In this document: positions 40,764 to 49,400 of the stretch, one piece after another
Layout of the letters: each line of letters begins with the position of its first letter
Position numbering within the stretch: position 1 is the stretch's first letter
From: an uncultured Eubacteriales bacterium
GTDB taxonomy: Bacteria; Bacillota; Clostridia; Oscillospirales; Acutalibacteraceae
Length of the DNA stretch: 64,000 nt
NCBI GenBank assembly: GCA_948823415.1
Contig: CAQKRU010000003.1
Location: forward strand, 1-64,000
Direction: 5' to 3'
The notes under the pieces: model-generated
Seen by the model: only the letters and a program-made list of their open reading frames with translations
The model's database searches: none
Told to the model about the DNA's origin: nothing
Made by a program: the position numbers and the translations under genes

Positions 40764-41486
40764 TTACGAGTAGTCAAAGTCTATGAGCCCAAAATTGAGT
40801 TCCCGATCACAGTCATCATAATAGTAAGTTCTATCACTATCAACTTCAGAGTTATTGCTATTGGTTACTGGATATTCAACATTTAGGCTCCTCTGAGCAG
40901 GTTTATCGCAGTCATCACATTTAATACCATTGAACTCAGTAAATAAACCTTCTCCTGGCTTGTAACGAAGAATGGAAATTTCAGGATACTTGTTTATAAT
41001 ATTATCTTTATCGTAGTCAACATTATTATGAATAATCACAGTGTTAGTTCCAGGAGGAAAGTCCACGTCAGAATTAACCCTTGTAATTTTAATAGAATAA
41101 CCATCACCAGATGTATAAGACAAACCTACCTGTTCTGGGACAACCACAACTCCATTATCATTTTCCTTAATTGCTTTGAGGGAAACCGGGTTATTCAAGG
41201 TATCGGCATCAAACTGTTCGTTTGAGTTAACAGTATTAACAGGTTCAAACTCCGCGGTATTAATCACTATTTTTTGGTAATTAGACACAGGATCAACAGG
41301 TTCAGCGGAGGTGTCGCTATAAACAGGCGAATTAAAAAGAAAAGTATATCCGCACTCAAAATCTCCGTTTTCCAAGCGTTCTACTTCACCTAAACAAGCA
41401 TAGCTTGGAAGAGCTAATGCAGATGAAAGGCTACATATAGCCAGTGCCGTGGTCGACAAATTGCGCAAAAAGTTTTTCTTTTTCAA
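40764..41486 (-). CDS. Secreted protein with one LRR-like unit and DDCD motifs (family M1)
   Basis: 240 residues. Sec signal peptide (about 1-30; Ala-Leu-Ala-Leu-Pro-Ser-Tyr-Ala) shared with the next gene. The central part (Val-Val-Val-Val-Pro-Glu-Gln-Val ... Ile-Lys-Ile-Thr-Arg-Val-Asn-Ser-Asp) resembles a single BspA-type leucine-rich repeat. Two Cys motifs follow: Cys-Asp-Asp-Cys-Asp-Lys-Pro and the terminal Tyr-Asp-Asp-Cys-Asp-Arg-Glu-Leu-Asn-Phe, which links it to L1 and L3 although the signal peptide is of another type. AAGGAGAGA precedes the ATG. Confidence 0.7.
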   Translation of the reverse strand: MKKKNFLRNLSTTALAICSLSSALALPSYACLGEVERLENGDFECGYTFLFNSPVYSDTSAEPVDPVSNYQKIVINTAEFEPVNTVNSNEQFDADTLNNPVSLKAIKENDNGVVVVPEQVGLSYTSGDGYSIKITRVNSDVDFPPGTNTVIIHNNVDYDKDNIINKYPEISILRYKPGEGLFTEFNGIKCDDCDKPAQRSLNVEYPVTNSNNSEVDSDRTYYYDDCDRELNFGLIDFDYS

Positions 41487-41587
41487 AAAAATCTCTCCTT
41501 AAAAATGATATTAAAGAAATTGTAGTACAAACTGTAGAAAAAAGCAAGAATTTTTTATGGATTTTACAGAGTCTAAACTTATTGGTG

Positions 41588-41623
41588 AAAAAAAGCCCCG
41601 ATGAAAACTTTCTCATCGGAGCT
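41588..41623 (-). terminator. Terminator of family M2 gene
   Basis: Minus-strand 11-bp stem AGCTCCGATGA / TCATCGGGGCT (41623-41613 with 41604-41594), 8-base loop, T run. Confidence 0.85.
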
Positions 41624-41650
41624 TAACCGTTGTTAACTTAATACAATATT

Positions 41651-42121
41651 TTAAGCGTTATTATTGTTGTAAGGTAAAAGTAAAGAAATCCCAGGATTGT
41701 TTTCTCTAATTTTAGCCTCGTCGAATTCGGCCTCATCAGGAAAAACTAAAGTTTTAGTGTTAGGAAATTTTGCGTCAGAATTAATTTTTGTAATTTTCAT
41801 TTTGTTTCCATTAATAACTTCAACATCTTCAGGAATAACTACGATTTGGTTGTTGTTTTCTGTAGATCCCGTAACGGCTATAGACGAGCCCCAGATACTA
41901 TCTGCTTCATAGGTTAGTGTGCAATGGCTATCTTTTTTAAAAACAATTTGTTTGTCCTCCCCAATAACAGGAAGGGCATTAGACGTGCTGGCGGGCTTAG
42001 TAAGCGTAAGCTTAGGGCCTTTATTTAATGACGCAGAGCTTGGAAGAGCTACCGCAGAAGAAAGGCAGCATATAGCCAGTGCCGTGGCCGACAAACTGCG
42101 CAAAAAGTTTTTGTTTTTCAA
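41651..42121 (-). CDS. Secreted protein with one LRR-like unit (family M2)
   Basis: 156 residues. Signal peptide (about 1-30) is nearly the same as in M1 (Asn-Phe-Leu-Arg-Ser-Leu-Ser-Ala-Thr-Ala-Leu-Ala-Ile-Cys-Cys). The mature part keeps the single repeat Val-Val-Ile-Pro-Glu-Asp-Val ... Met-Lys-Ile-Thr-Lys-Ile-Asn-Ser-Asp-Ala but ends Pro-Tyr-Asn-Asn-Asn-Asn-Ala without the DDCD tail. Function unknown. AAGGAGAGA precedes the ATG. Confidence 0.72.
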   Translation of the reverse strand: MKNKNFLRSLSATALAICCLSSAVALPSSASLNKGPKLTLTKPASTSNALPVIGEDKQIVFKKDSHCTLTYEADSIWGSSIAVTGSTENNNQIVVIPEDVEVINGNKMKITKINSDAKFPNTKTLVFPDEAEFDEAKIRENNPGISLLLPYNNNNA

Positions 42122-42216
42122 AAAAATCTCTCCTTAAAATGATACTAAAGAAATTATAATATCGGATGTAGAAAAAAGCAAGCATTTTTTGTGAATTTTA
42201 CAGAGATTTAAAATTG

Positions 42217-42245
42217 TTGCGCAGAATTTAAGTTTATTGTATAAT
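42217..42245 (+). promoter_or_regulatory. Promoter of the double-GNAT gene
   Basis: TTGCGC (42217-42222), 17-bp spacer, TATAAT (42240-42245). It rules out starts of the following gene upstream of about 42252. Confidence 0.65.
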
Positions 42246-42308
42246 ACTAATATATTTATTTTTAAAAATAGAAATAATTTAAACACAACACACATTTTTG
42301 CGAAAGAG

Positions 42309-43220
42309 GTGATTGCGATTATTACGGTAGAAGAGTGGAATTCGCAGAACGACGCCGTTTATAAGCCATTTTTGGTGGATAGAATCAATGATGGCGGCGA
42401 AGATTTTGTCGCATATGGCGCCAAATGTGGGAATATTCCGTGCGGAGCGATATATGCAAGGCTAGAGAAGTCCGATGTGGGCGGGCGAACTCAGGCGAAC
42501 GTGACGAGCTTTTTTGTTGCCTCTTTTTTTAGAGAAAAGGGCGCCGGAACGGCTTTACTGGACGCGCTCAAGCTTAGATTGAAAGACCTGAACGTAGATG
42601 CCATCCGGGTTAACGCGGTTACTTCGCAGGAAAACGTCGATCTGATAGACAAATTTTTGCAAAAGAGAGGATTTTCACCCGCCAGACTGCTAACAGAGGT
42701 CTATTTGTTTGATCCGAAAGTTCTGGTAGAGAAAAATAAAATCATAAAATCGGCGCTGCAGGGCAGTTTTGACCTGCCACCGAAAATATCTTTTTTGCCA
42801 AAAAACCTTGTGAGCCCAGATTTACTCGAGAAGGTCAAAAATAAGGATGGCATAGATTATCCGGATGTGCTGTCTCCGTTTGCAAATGAGTTCAACTTGG
42901 ACGACGAATGCACTCAGTTTGCGATTTTTGACGACAGCGAGATCGTCGGTTGGGTGACGGCTTTTCGCGTTAAAGAGAGCGCAATCCTGTATCGGTCGCT
43001 GTTTATTCGGGAAGACTACCGAAAAAAGGCCCTAGGCTTTGCGCTTTTGGGAGAATGCATAAAAAAGCATGTGGCGAAGTATTCCGATAAAATGGTGCTT
43101 TATGCGGTCGCGTTGGATAATTTAAACGCCAGAAAGCTCTTTTCGGTCTGCTTTAAGCACTATTATAAGAGCAAAAAGTACGAATTTGAGGCGATTATGG
43201 ACCTTCGGCAAGGTTTCTAA
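42309..43220 (+). CDS. Protein with two GNAT acetyltransferase domains
   Basis: About 303 residues from GTG 42309. N-terminal domain with acetyl-CoA loop Arg-Glu-Lys-Gly-Ala-Gly-Thr-Ala-Leu-Leu, C-terminal domain with Arg-Lys-Lys-Ala-Leu-Gly-Phe-Ala-Leu-Leu. Tandem GNATs often keep one active half. The open frame extends left to 42237, but that part is the promoter. An AAAGAGGTGA ribosome-like site overlaps the GTG, so a rare ATT start at 42318 or 42321 is also possible. Substrate unknown. Confidence 0.75.
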   Translation: MIAIITVEEWNSQNDAVYKPFLVDRINDGGEDFVAYGAKCGNIPCGAIYARLEKSDVGGRTQANVTSFFVASFFREKGAGTALLDALKLRLKDLNVDAIRVNAVTSQENVDLIDKFLQKRGFSPARLLTEVYLFDPKVLVEKNKIIKSALQGSFDLPPKISFLPKNLVSPDLLEKVKNKDGIDYPDVLSPFANEFNLDDECTQFAIFDDSEIVGWVTAFRVKESAILYRSLFIREDYRKKALGFALLGECIKKHVAKYSDKMVLYAVALDNLNARKLFSVCFKHYYKSKKYEFEAIMDLRQGF

Positions 43221-43247
43221 ACCTAATATATATATAAATTTTTGGAC

Positions 43248-43275
43248 AAGCCCTAGCATCGACGGGCTTTTGTTA
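43248..43275 (+). terminator. Weak terminator after the GNAT gene
   Basis: Stem AAGCCC / GGGCTT (43248-43253, 43264-43269) with a short T run. Confidence 0.5.
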
Positions 43276-43321
43276 TATGTTTTTTGCGGATATTACGAAA
43301 ATTTTACGTGGAGGGATTGCT

Positions 43322-43564
43322 ATGGAAAACATTGAGAGGACGGTTCGAGAGGAACTTGGCAAGATTGTGGAGGCCGACGTGATGGCTGTCTCGGCGGATG
43401 AAGACATCACGAAGCTATCTCAGATGGACTCTTTGAGCGTTTTGGAGCTTATGGACATTATTGAGGAACGTTTTGATATTGAAATTTCTCTGGGAGAAAT
43501 TTCTAAAATAAGGACAATAGCCGACGTGGTGCGACTTATTTTGGCGCGGGTAAAAAAAGACTAG
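43322..43564 (+). CDS. Acyl carrier protein-like protein
   Basis: 80 residues from ATG 43322, after GGAGGG. Four-helix carrier fold with the phosphopantetheine site Met-Asp-Ser-Leu-Ser-Val-Leu-Glu-Leu (Ser at about residue 38). Less acidic around helix 2 than fatty-acid AcpP, and there is no fab, pks, dlt or NRPS gene nearby. It may serve a specialised acyl transfer, possibly with the adjacent GNAT protein. A longer upstream frame is rejected. Confidence 0.8.
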   Translation: MENIERTVREELGKIVEADVMAVSADEDITKLSQMDSLSVLELMDIIEERFDIEISLGEISKIRTIADVVRLILARVKKD

Positions 43565-43962
43565 CTGCGGGCCATTTATTATTACCAAAAATAGTAGGCA
43601 ATTTTTGAGCGAAAAATATCATAATTTTGGCATAATTAATAAAAATATTTCTGAAACTTCTAACAAAAAATGGGTTGATTTTGTCGAATTTTGTGTTATA
43701 ATTAACACATTGGCAAAACAGTTATGTTTTTTTAAGCTGAAGGGAGGGCATTTATATTTAAACTGAACAAGTTTAAACTCAAAAGGTGCTATGCAGCAAA
43801 AAAATAAAGCTGAAATAAAAAAGGGGGAGGCGCAATTTAGCCAATAAAATTGCATGTTACTCTTTCTCGGAGAAAATAAAAATTATCTTTGGGGAATTTT
43901 ATGTGCAAAAAATTTTATTTTCAGAAATTAATTTTATTGATTAAGAAAGGACTGATTTATTA
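43565..43962. other. 398-bp spacer with a promoter and long structured leader
   Basis: A promoter at 43675-43702 is followed by about 250 bases of leader. Hairpins are visible at 43757-43777 (TTTAAACT / AGTTTAAA) and about 43832-43853 (GCAATTT / AAATTGC), with two purine-rich GGGAGG/GGGGGAGG patches not followed by a start codon. I do not match it to a known riboswitch. Confidence 0.5.
43675..43702 (+). promoter_or_regulatory. Promoter of the interrupted surface protein
   Basis: TTGATT (43675-43680), 16-bp spacer, TATAAT (43697-43702). Confidence 0.65.
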
Positions 43963-45342
43963 ATGAAAGGAAAAATTTTTAAAAGGGTAGCTAGCGCAAT
44001 GCTAGGTTTGATGGTTGCATTTGCTGCAATTGGTGTAAACACCGCTTTTGCAGAGGGTGATCCTACAATAGCAGACACGAAGCCGAAGATTATTGTAACA
44101 AACTACCAAAACGATGGAGCAGAAGCAGAAAGTTTGGTACACTGCGATGTCATCCTTGTGCTTACAGCAGACAATGATAAATTTAATGGCAAAGAAGTAG
44201 AATTTGATAGCGTGAAATACAAATTGACGTTTCCTACAAGCTTTATAAAAGATCAAGCGAAAATTTATCATTAGGATTTATTCCATACAACGGGGTATCA
44301 ACAAACATTTGCTTTGGAAGGTCAAACCACAATTAAGGGAACTATTGCAAAAACAGATCCACATGCTAAGAGCCTAAAGGGCACTATTGGACAAAACATA
44401 CCACTTGCTAGAATTTCATTTGCAAGGGGAGAAAAACTTGCTAAAACAGTACAGATAGAAATTAAAGGTGTTGTGGAAGCATGTGCAAACGGTGAAGGTG
44501 CTGCCCAAAATTTCGTGGAGGAGCAAACCTACAATGTTACAGATTGTATACACCCCGCTGACAAAGTAACTTACTCTTTACCAGAAGATCCAGTTGAAGC
44601 ATTACAGTATCACTTGATGAATTGCAGCGCATGTAATTCATCGCCAATTAAAGTCAAACATGCATATTCTGGCAACACAAGAACTGTACAAGGTACTGCT
44701 GATATAGTGGCTGGAACTTATGGAAAATGTATTTGCGGTAAAACATCGTATAAAGATATAGTTGTAAAAGGAACAGAAACACATACTCCAGAGGGCAACC
44801 CTATTTTAGGTAACACAAATTTAAATTCTGTAGAAAAAGAGTACTTTGACAGTAAAGGTGCTAGATGCGGAAGCACTATAGCATACGACGTAACTAACTT
44901 CTACAAAGGTGGAAAGCTAGATATAAACACAGGTTCTCCAGATACTGTAAATGATTTCTATGTTTGGAAGAACAGTGTCATTACGGTTGACGGCAAAAAT
45001 GCTGCTGCCCCGGGAAAGAAAATTATCTTTGTAGCAAGAGAAACAGACTTACCAGTTGACAAGTTTGTAGAGTTATACAAAAAATTTGGTGGCCAAGGAA
45101 GCGTTATCCCACGTGAGTTTAAATACAACGGAAAAAGATATATATGTGCTTGGGAAAGTGGAATAAATCCATACTTTGTGCCAACCAGTGTTGCTGCTGA
45201 AAAGAAGAAAGAGGATCCTAAGAAGAAGGGTACTCAAACAAAGACTGGCGACGCTGCCGGAATGGTATGCCTAGCTGCTTCGGGATTGCTGGTAGTTGCT
45301 GGCTTGTACATGGAACTCATGAAAAAGAAAAAGAACGCTTAA
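43963..45342 (+). pseudogene. Wall-anchor-like surface protein interrupted by one in-frame TAG
   Basis: Codons 43963-44271 give a signal peptide (about 1-30, cut after Ala-Phe-Ala) and 73 mature residues, then TAG (44272-44274). The same frame continues open for 356 codons to 45342. The second part has strand-rich sequence, two Cys-x-x-Cys sites and a C-terminal sorting-signal-like end: Thr-Lys-Thr-Gly-Asp, a hydrophobic helix and Lys-Lys-Lys-Lys-Asn-Ala. The anchor lacks the usual Pro (x-Pro-x-Thr-Gly). No ribosome site follows the TAG. rpoB and rpoC end in TAG, so TAG is a normal stop here. A recent nonsense mutation or programmed read-through are both open. Confidence 0.75.
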
Positions 45343-45363
45343 GTTCTTCCTTCTAAAATAATT

Positions 45364-45397
45364 AAAAACCACACAGAATCTTGTGTGGTTTTTGTTT
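45364..45397. terminator. Bidirectional terminator between the surface protein and pduL
   Basis: Perfect 12-bp stem (45364-45375 with 45382-45393), 6-base loop, A-rich and T-rich flanks. Confidence 0.9.
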
Positions 45398-45416
45398 TGC
45401 GCATGAAAAATATCGA

Positions 45417-45989
45417 TTAAATGAGGACTTCGCCGTACATGGGTCCTGCTACGATGCCGGCAGCATTGGCTTCGTCGGTGTCTATATGCATGGCCGGGGC
45501 GAAGTTTTTGCTTACGCGGACTATCACATTCTCGAATGTTAACGAACGATGCGCTGTCTGCACCGCCACCCTTACGGTTTGGCCATCGGAGAGGTTATGA
45601 GCCTTAGCAGAGTCTGAATCCATATGAATATGCCGTTTGGCGATGATGACTCCGCGTGGAATTTCGAGCCTTCCGTTTGGCCCAACCAACACGCAGCCGG
45701 GAGTCGCCTCTAAGTTGCCGGAATCTCGAATGGGAACGCTCAGACCCAGATTTATCGAGTCGGTGAGCGAGACCTCCACCTGAGTTTGTGCTCTTAGTGG
45801 ACCGAGCACCGCCACTTTGGCGAATTTATTTTTGGGGCCGACGACCTCTAGCCGCGCGGTACTTACGAATTCGCCGGGCTGAGAGAGTTCCTTTTGGACC
45901 ACGAGCCCCGCGCCGCGGCCAAACAAGACTTCAAAGTCGCTGCGAGACAAGTGAATATGCCGCGCAGAAGTTTCGACTAAAATTTTCAC
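45417..45989 (-). CDS. pduL: Phosphate acyltransferase (phosphotransacylase) PduL
   Basis: 191 residues from GTG 45989, after TGAGGTG. Two PduL domains with metal-binding His-x-His: Ala-Arg-His-Ile-His-Leu-Ser near residue 10 and Lys-Arg-His-Ile-His-Met near 117. Makes acyl phosphate from acyl-CoA for ATP via acetate kinase. No microcompartment encapsulation tail or shell genes are seen, so it is probably the cytosolic Pta substitute used by many Clostridia. The 5' end is duplicated just upstream. Confidence 0.9.
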   Translation of the reverse strand: MKILVETSARHIHLSRSDFEVLFGRGAGLVVQKELSQPGEFVSTARLEVVGPKNKFAKVAVLGPLRAQTQVEVSLTDSINLGLSVPIRDSGNLEATPGCVLVGPNGRLEIPRGVIIAKRHIHMDSDSAKAHNLSDGQTVRVAVQTAHRSLTFENVIVRVSKNFAPAMHIDTDEANAAGIVAGPMYGEVLI

Positions 45990-46237
45990 AAAAATCACCT
46001 CAGAGCAAAAATGCTGACAGACTGCCACTTATAAGGTATTCAACTTGCCCTATTTCGCCGGGCTGGGAGAGTTCCTTTTGGACCACGAGGCCTGCGCCGC
46101 GGCCAAACAAGACTTCAAAGTCGCTGCGAGACAAGTGGATATGCCGCGCAGAAGTTTCGACTAAAATTTTCACAAAAATCACCTCAGAGCAAAAATGCTG
46201 ACAGACCGCTGTTTACAAGATACTCAACCCGCCCTGC
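45870..46237 (-). repeat. 184-bp tandem duplication of the pduL 5' end
   Basis: 45870-46053 and 46054-46237 align at a constant offset of 184 with a modest number of substitutions, most of them upstream of the start codon. Each unit has the upstream region, ribosome site and first 40 or so codons. Confidence 0.88.
46000..46173 (-). pseudogene. Truncated pduL copy
   Basis: GTG 46173 opens 57 codons. The first 40 are the same as PduL, then the frame runs out of the repeat into unrelated sequence and stops at 46000. It keeps one His-x-His but cannot fold as a full enzyme. It is a by-product of the tandem duplication and any translation is likely only a leader-like peptide before the real pduL. 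Confidence 0.85.
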
Positions 46238-46484
46238 AAAAATGATTAAAATGAAAATACTAAAAATGCTTGACTTTTTAGGGCGTTTGTAATAAAATAA
46301 TATACTGCATTAAAAATGGATTTTTGAAGCTTAAAATAGATTAATTATAGCACCATTTCGACAAAAAAACAAGGGTTTTGTTTTAAATTTTGTGTTAATT
46401 ATTATGATTGGGAGCTTTTGCGCGGTGCTGTGCGGATCTGCGGCCCGATTGTATTATTGAATATTGACAAAAGGATGAATTGGA
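46174..46484. other. 311-bp region upstream of rpoB
   Basis: Holds the end of the pduL repeat, the rpoB promoter and a leader of about 180 bases. The ribosomal genes rplJ-rplL that usually precede rpoB are absent here. Confidence 0.6.
46270..46298 (+). promoter_or_regulatory. Promoter of rpoB-rpoC
   Basis: TTGACT (46270-46275), 17-bp spacer, TAAAAT (46293-46298). Confidence 0.7.
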
Positions 46485-49400
46485 GTGGGTAAACCTATGC
46501 TGAATGTCAAACCTGTGCGGATGGGCAAAAATGTAAGGATGAGTTTTTCTAGAATTGACGAGGTTTTAGAGATGCCAAACCTTATTGAGGTCCAGAAGAA
46601 GTCGTATCGGTGGTTTCTTGACGAGGGTCTGAAGGACGTTTTTAAGGATATTTCGGGCATTACCGATTATACGGGCAACTTGGTTTTAGATTTTCTCGAC
46701 TATCATTTGGACATGGACCGTCCGAACTACAGTGTTGCAGAATGCAAAGAGCGAGATGCTACCTACTCTGCCGCCCTACGGGTGAAGGTGCGGCTTTTGA
46801 ATAAGGAAAATGGCGAGATTAAGGAGTCGGAAGTCTTTATGGGCGACTTCCCTCTTATGACCGACAGCGGCACGTTCATCATTAACGGTGCGGAACGTGT
46901 TGTTGTTTCGCAGCTTATTCGGTCTCCTGGCGTTTATTTTAAGATGGAGCACGACAAGACGGGCAAAGAGCTGTTTAGTTCGACGGTTATCCCGAACCGC
47001 GGCGCCTGGCTTGAGTATGAGAACGATGTTAACGATGTTTTTTACGTTCGCATCGATAAGAATCGCAAGATCCCGATTACGGTGTTTATTCGCGCGCTTG
47101 GGCTTGGGACAACCGACGAGATTATCGATTATTTTGGCCGCGATGAGCGCATTTTAGCTACGATAGAGAAGGATCCGTGCAATAATTCGGAAGAGGCCCT
47201 TTTGGAGCTGTATCGCAAACTGAGGCCCACAGAGCCGCCGACTTTGGACAGCGCTAAGGCACACTTGGATGCTTTGTTTTTTGATGAGAGAAGATACGAT
47301 TTGTCGCGGGTTGGGCGGTATAAGTACAATAAGAAGTTGGGAATCTCTGGCAGATTGACGGGCCGAGTGATATCTCAACCTATTGTTAACCCCCGTACTG
47401 GCGAGGTTATGGCCGATGCTGGCGAGACGATTTCTTTTGAGAAGGCTGGCGAGATCGAGAATGCCGGCGTTGCGGTTGCTTATGTTCAGGACGAGGACCG
47501 CGAGGTTAAGGTGATTTCGAACGGCATGGTGGACATAGGTTGCTATGTTGACTTTGACGCGAAGGCCGAATGCGGCGTGAAAGAGAAGGTTCGGTTTAGC
47601 GTTTTGATGGAGATTTTGGAGGCTTCTGGCTCTGACGACGAGCTCAAAGAGGCTATTGTTGCGCGTTTGGGAGAGCTTGTTCCGAATTATATCACTATTG
47701 ACGACATTTTTGCGTCGATTAATTATATGAATTGCCTTGCCTGCGGCGTTGGCGTGACGGATGATATTGATCATTTGGGGAATAGGCGCGTTAGATCGGT
47801 TGGCGAGCTGTTACAGAATCAGTTTAGGATCGGATTGTCGCGGTTGGAGAGGGTTATTCGTGAGAGAATGACGCTTCAGGCGCAGGATTTGGAGATGTTG
47901 ACTCCGCAATCTTTGATAAACATTCGGCCGGTTGTTGCGGCTATCAAGGAGTTTTTTGGGCTGTCGCAGTTGTCTCAGTTTATGGATCAGACGAACCCTT
48001 TGGCCGAGTTGACCCACAAGAGGCGGCTTTCTGCCTTGGGTCCTGGCGGACTTTCTAGAGATAGAGCCGGTTTTGAGGTTCGTGACGTTCACTATAGCCA
48101 TTATGGCCGAATGTGTCCGATTGAGACGCCTGAAGGTCCTAATATTGGCTTGATTTCTTATTTGGCGACGTTTGCGAGGATCAACGAGTACGGCTTTGTT
48201 GAGGCCCCTTTTAGGAAGGTCGATAAGGCGCGGGGCGTGGTGACTTCGGAGGTTGTCTACATGACGGCCGACGTGGAAGACGAATTCATCGTGGCGCAGG
48301 CTAATGAACCGCTTGATGAAGAGGGCCATTTTGTAAATGCTAAGGTTAACGGCCGGTATCGCGACAGTTTTGTGGAAGTGGAGAGCGATCGAGCCGACTA
48401 TATGGACATTTGTCCGCGGATGGTTATGTCTGTGGCTACTGCGATGATTCCTTTTTTGGAGAACGACGACGCAAACCGCGCTTTGATGGGATCGAACATG
48501 CAGCGGCAGGCTGTGCCTTTGCTTAAGACGGAGGCGCCGATTGTTGGCACGGGCATGGAGTACAAGGCTGGCGTGGATTCGGGCGTTTGCGTGCTTTCTA
48601 AAGGAGACGGCGTTGTAGAGAGCGTTTGCGCGAATGAGATTACTGTTAATTACGATTCTGGCGAGGTGGAGACCTTTAAGGTTACCAAGTTTATGCGGTC
48701 GAATCAGGGAACTTGCGTTAATCAGGTGCCTGTGGTGAGTCAGGGGCAACGCGTTGAGAAAGGCGAGGTTTTGGCCGACGGGCCGGCGATTAACAATGGT
48801 GAAGTTAGCTTGGGCAAGAATGTGCTCATTGGTTTCATGACTTGGGAGGGCTATAACTACGAGGACGCCGTGCTTATCAGCGAGAAGATTGTCCGCGATG
48901 ACGTTTATACCTCGATTCATATTGAGGAGTACGAAACTGAAGCCCGCGACACTAAGCTTGGGCCGGAGGAGATTACTAGAGATATCCCGAATGTTGGCGA
49001 AGATGCTTTGAAGGACCTTGACGAGATGGGCATAATCCGCGTTGGAACGGAAGTTCAGGCGGGTGACGTTTTGGTCGGCAAGGTTACGCCTAAGGGTGAG
49101 ACTGAACTTACAGCTGAAGAACGCCTACTGCGCGCCATTTTTGGAGAGAAGGCTAGGGAGGTTCGCGATACCTCTTTGCGTGTGCCGCACGGTGAATACG
49201 GCATTGTTGTTGACGTGAAGGTGTTTACGCGCGCGAATTGCGACGAGCTGCAGCCGGGCGTGAATAAGGTTGTGCGCTGCTACATTGCGCAAAAGCGCAA
49301 GATTTCGGTTGGTGACAAGATGGCCGGCCGGCACGGGAACAAGGGCGTTGTTTCGCGGATTTTGCCGGTTGAGGATATGCCGTTTTTGCCGGACGGAACA

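Noticed and set aside
44272..44274. Genome-wide reassignment of TAG as a sense codon
   Set aside because: rpoB, rpoC and several array genes end naturally at TAG, so it is a working stop codon.
43963..45342. Classical LPxTG sortase substrate
   Set aside because: The motif reads Thr-Lys-Thr-Gly-Asp without the Pro, and no sortase gene lies in the window, so only anchor-like is claimed.
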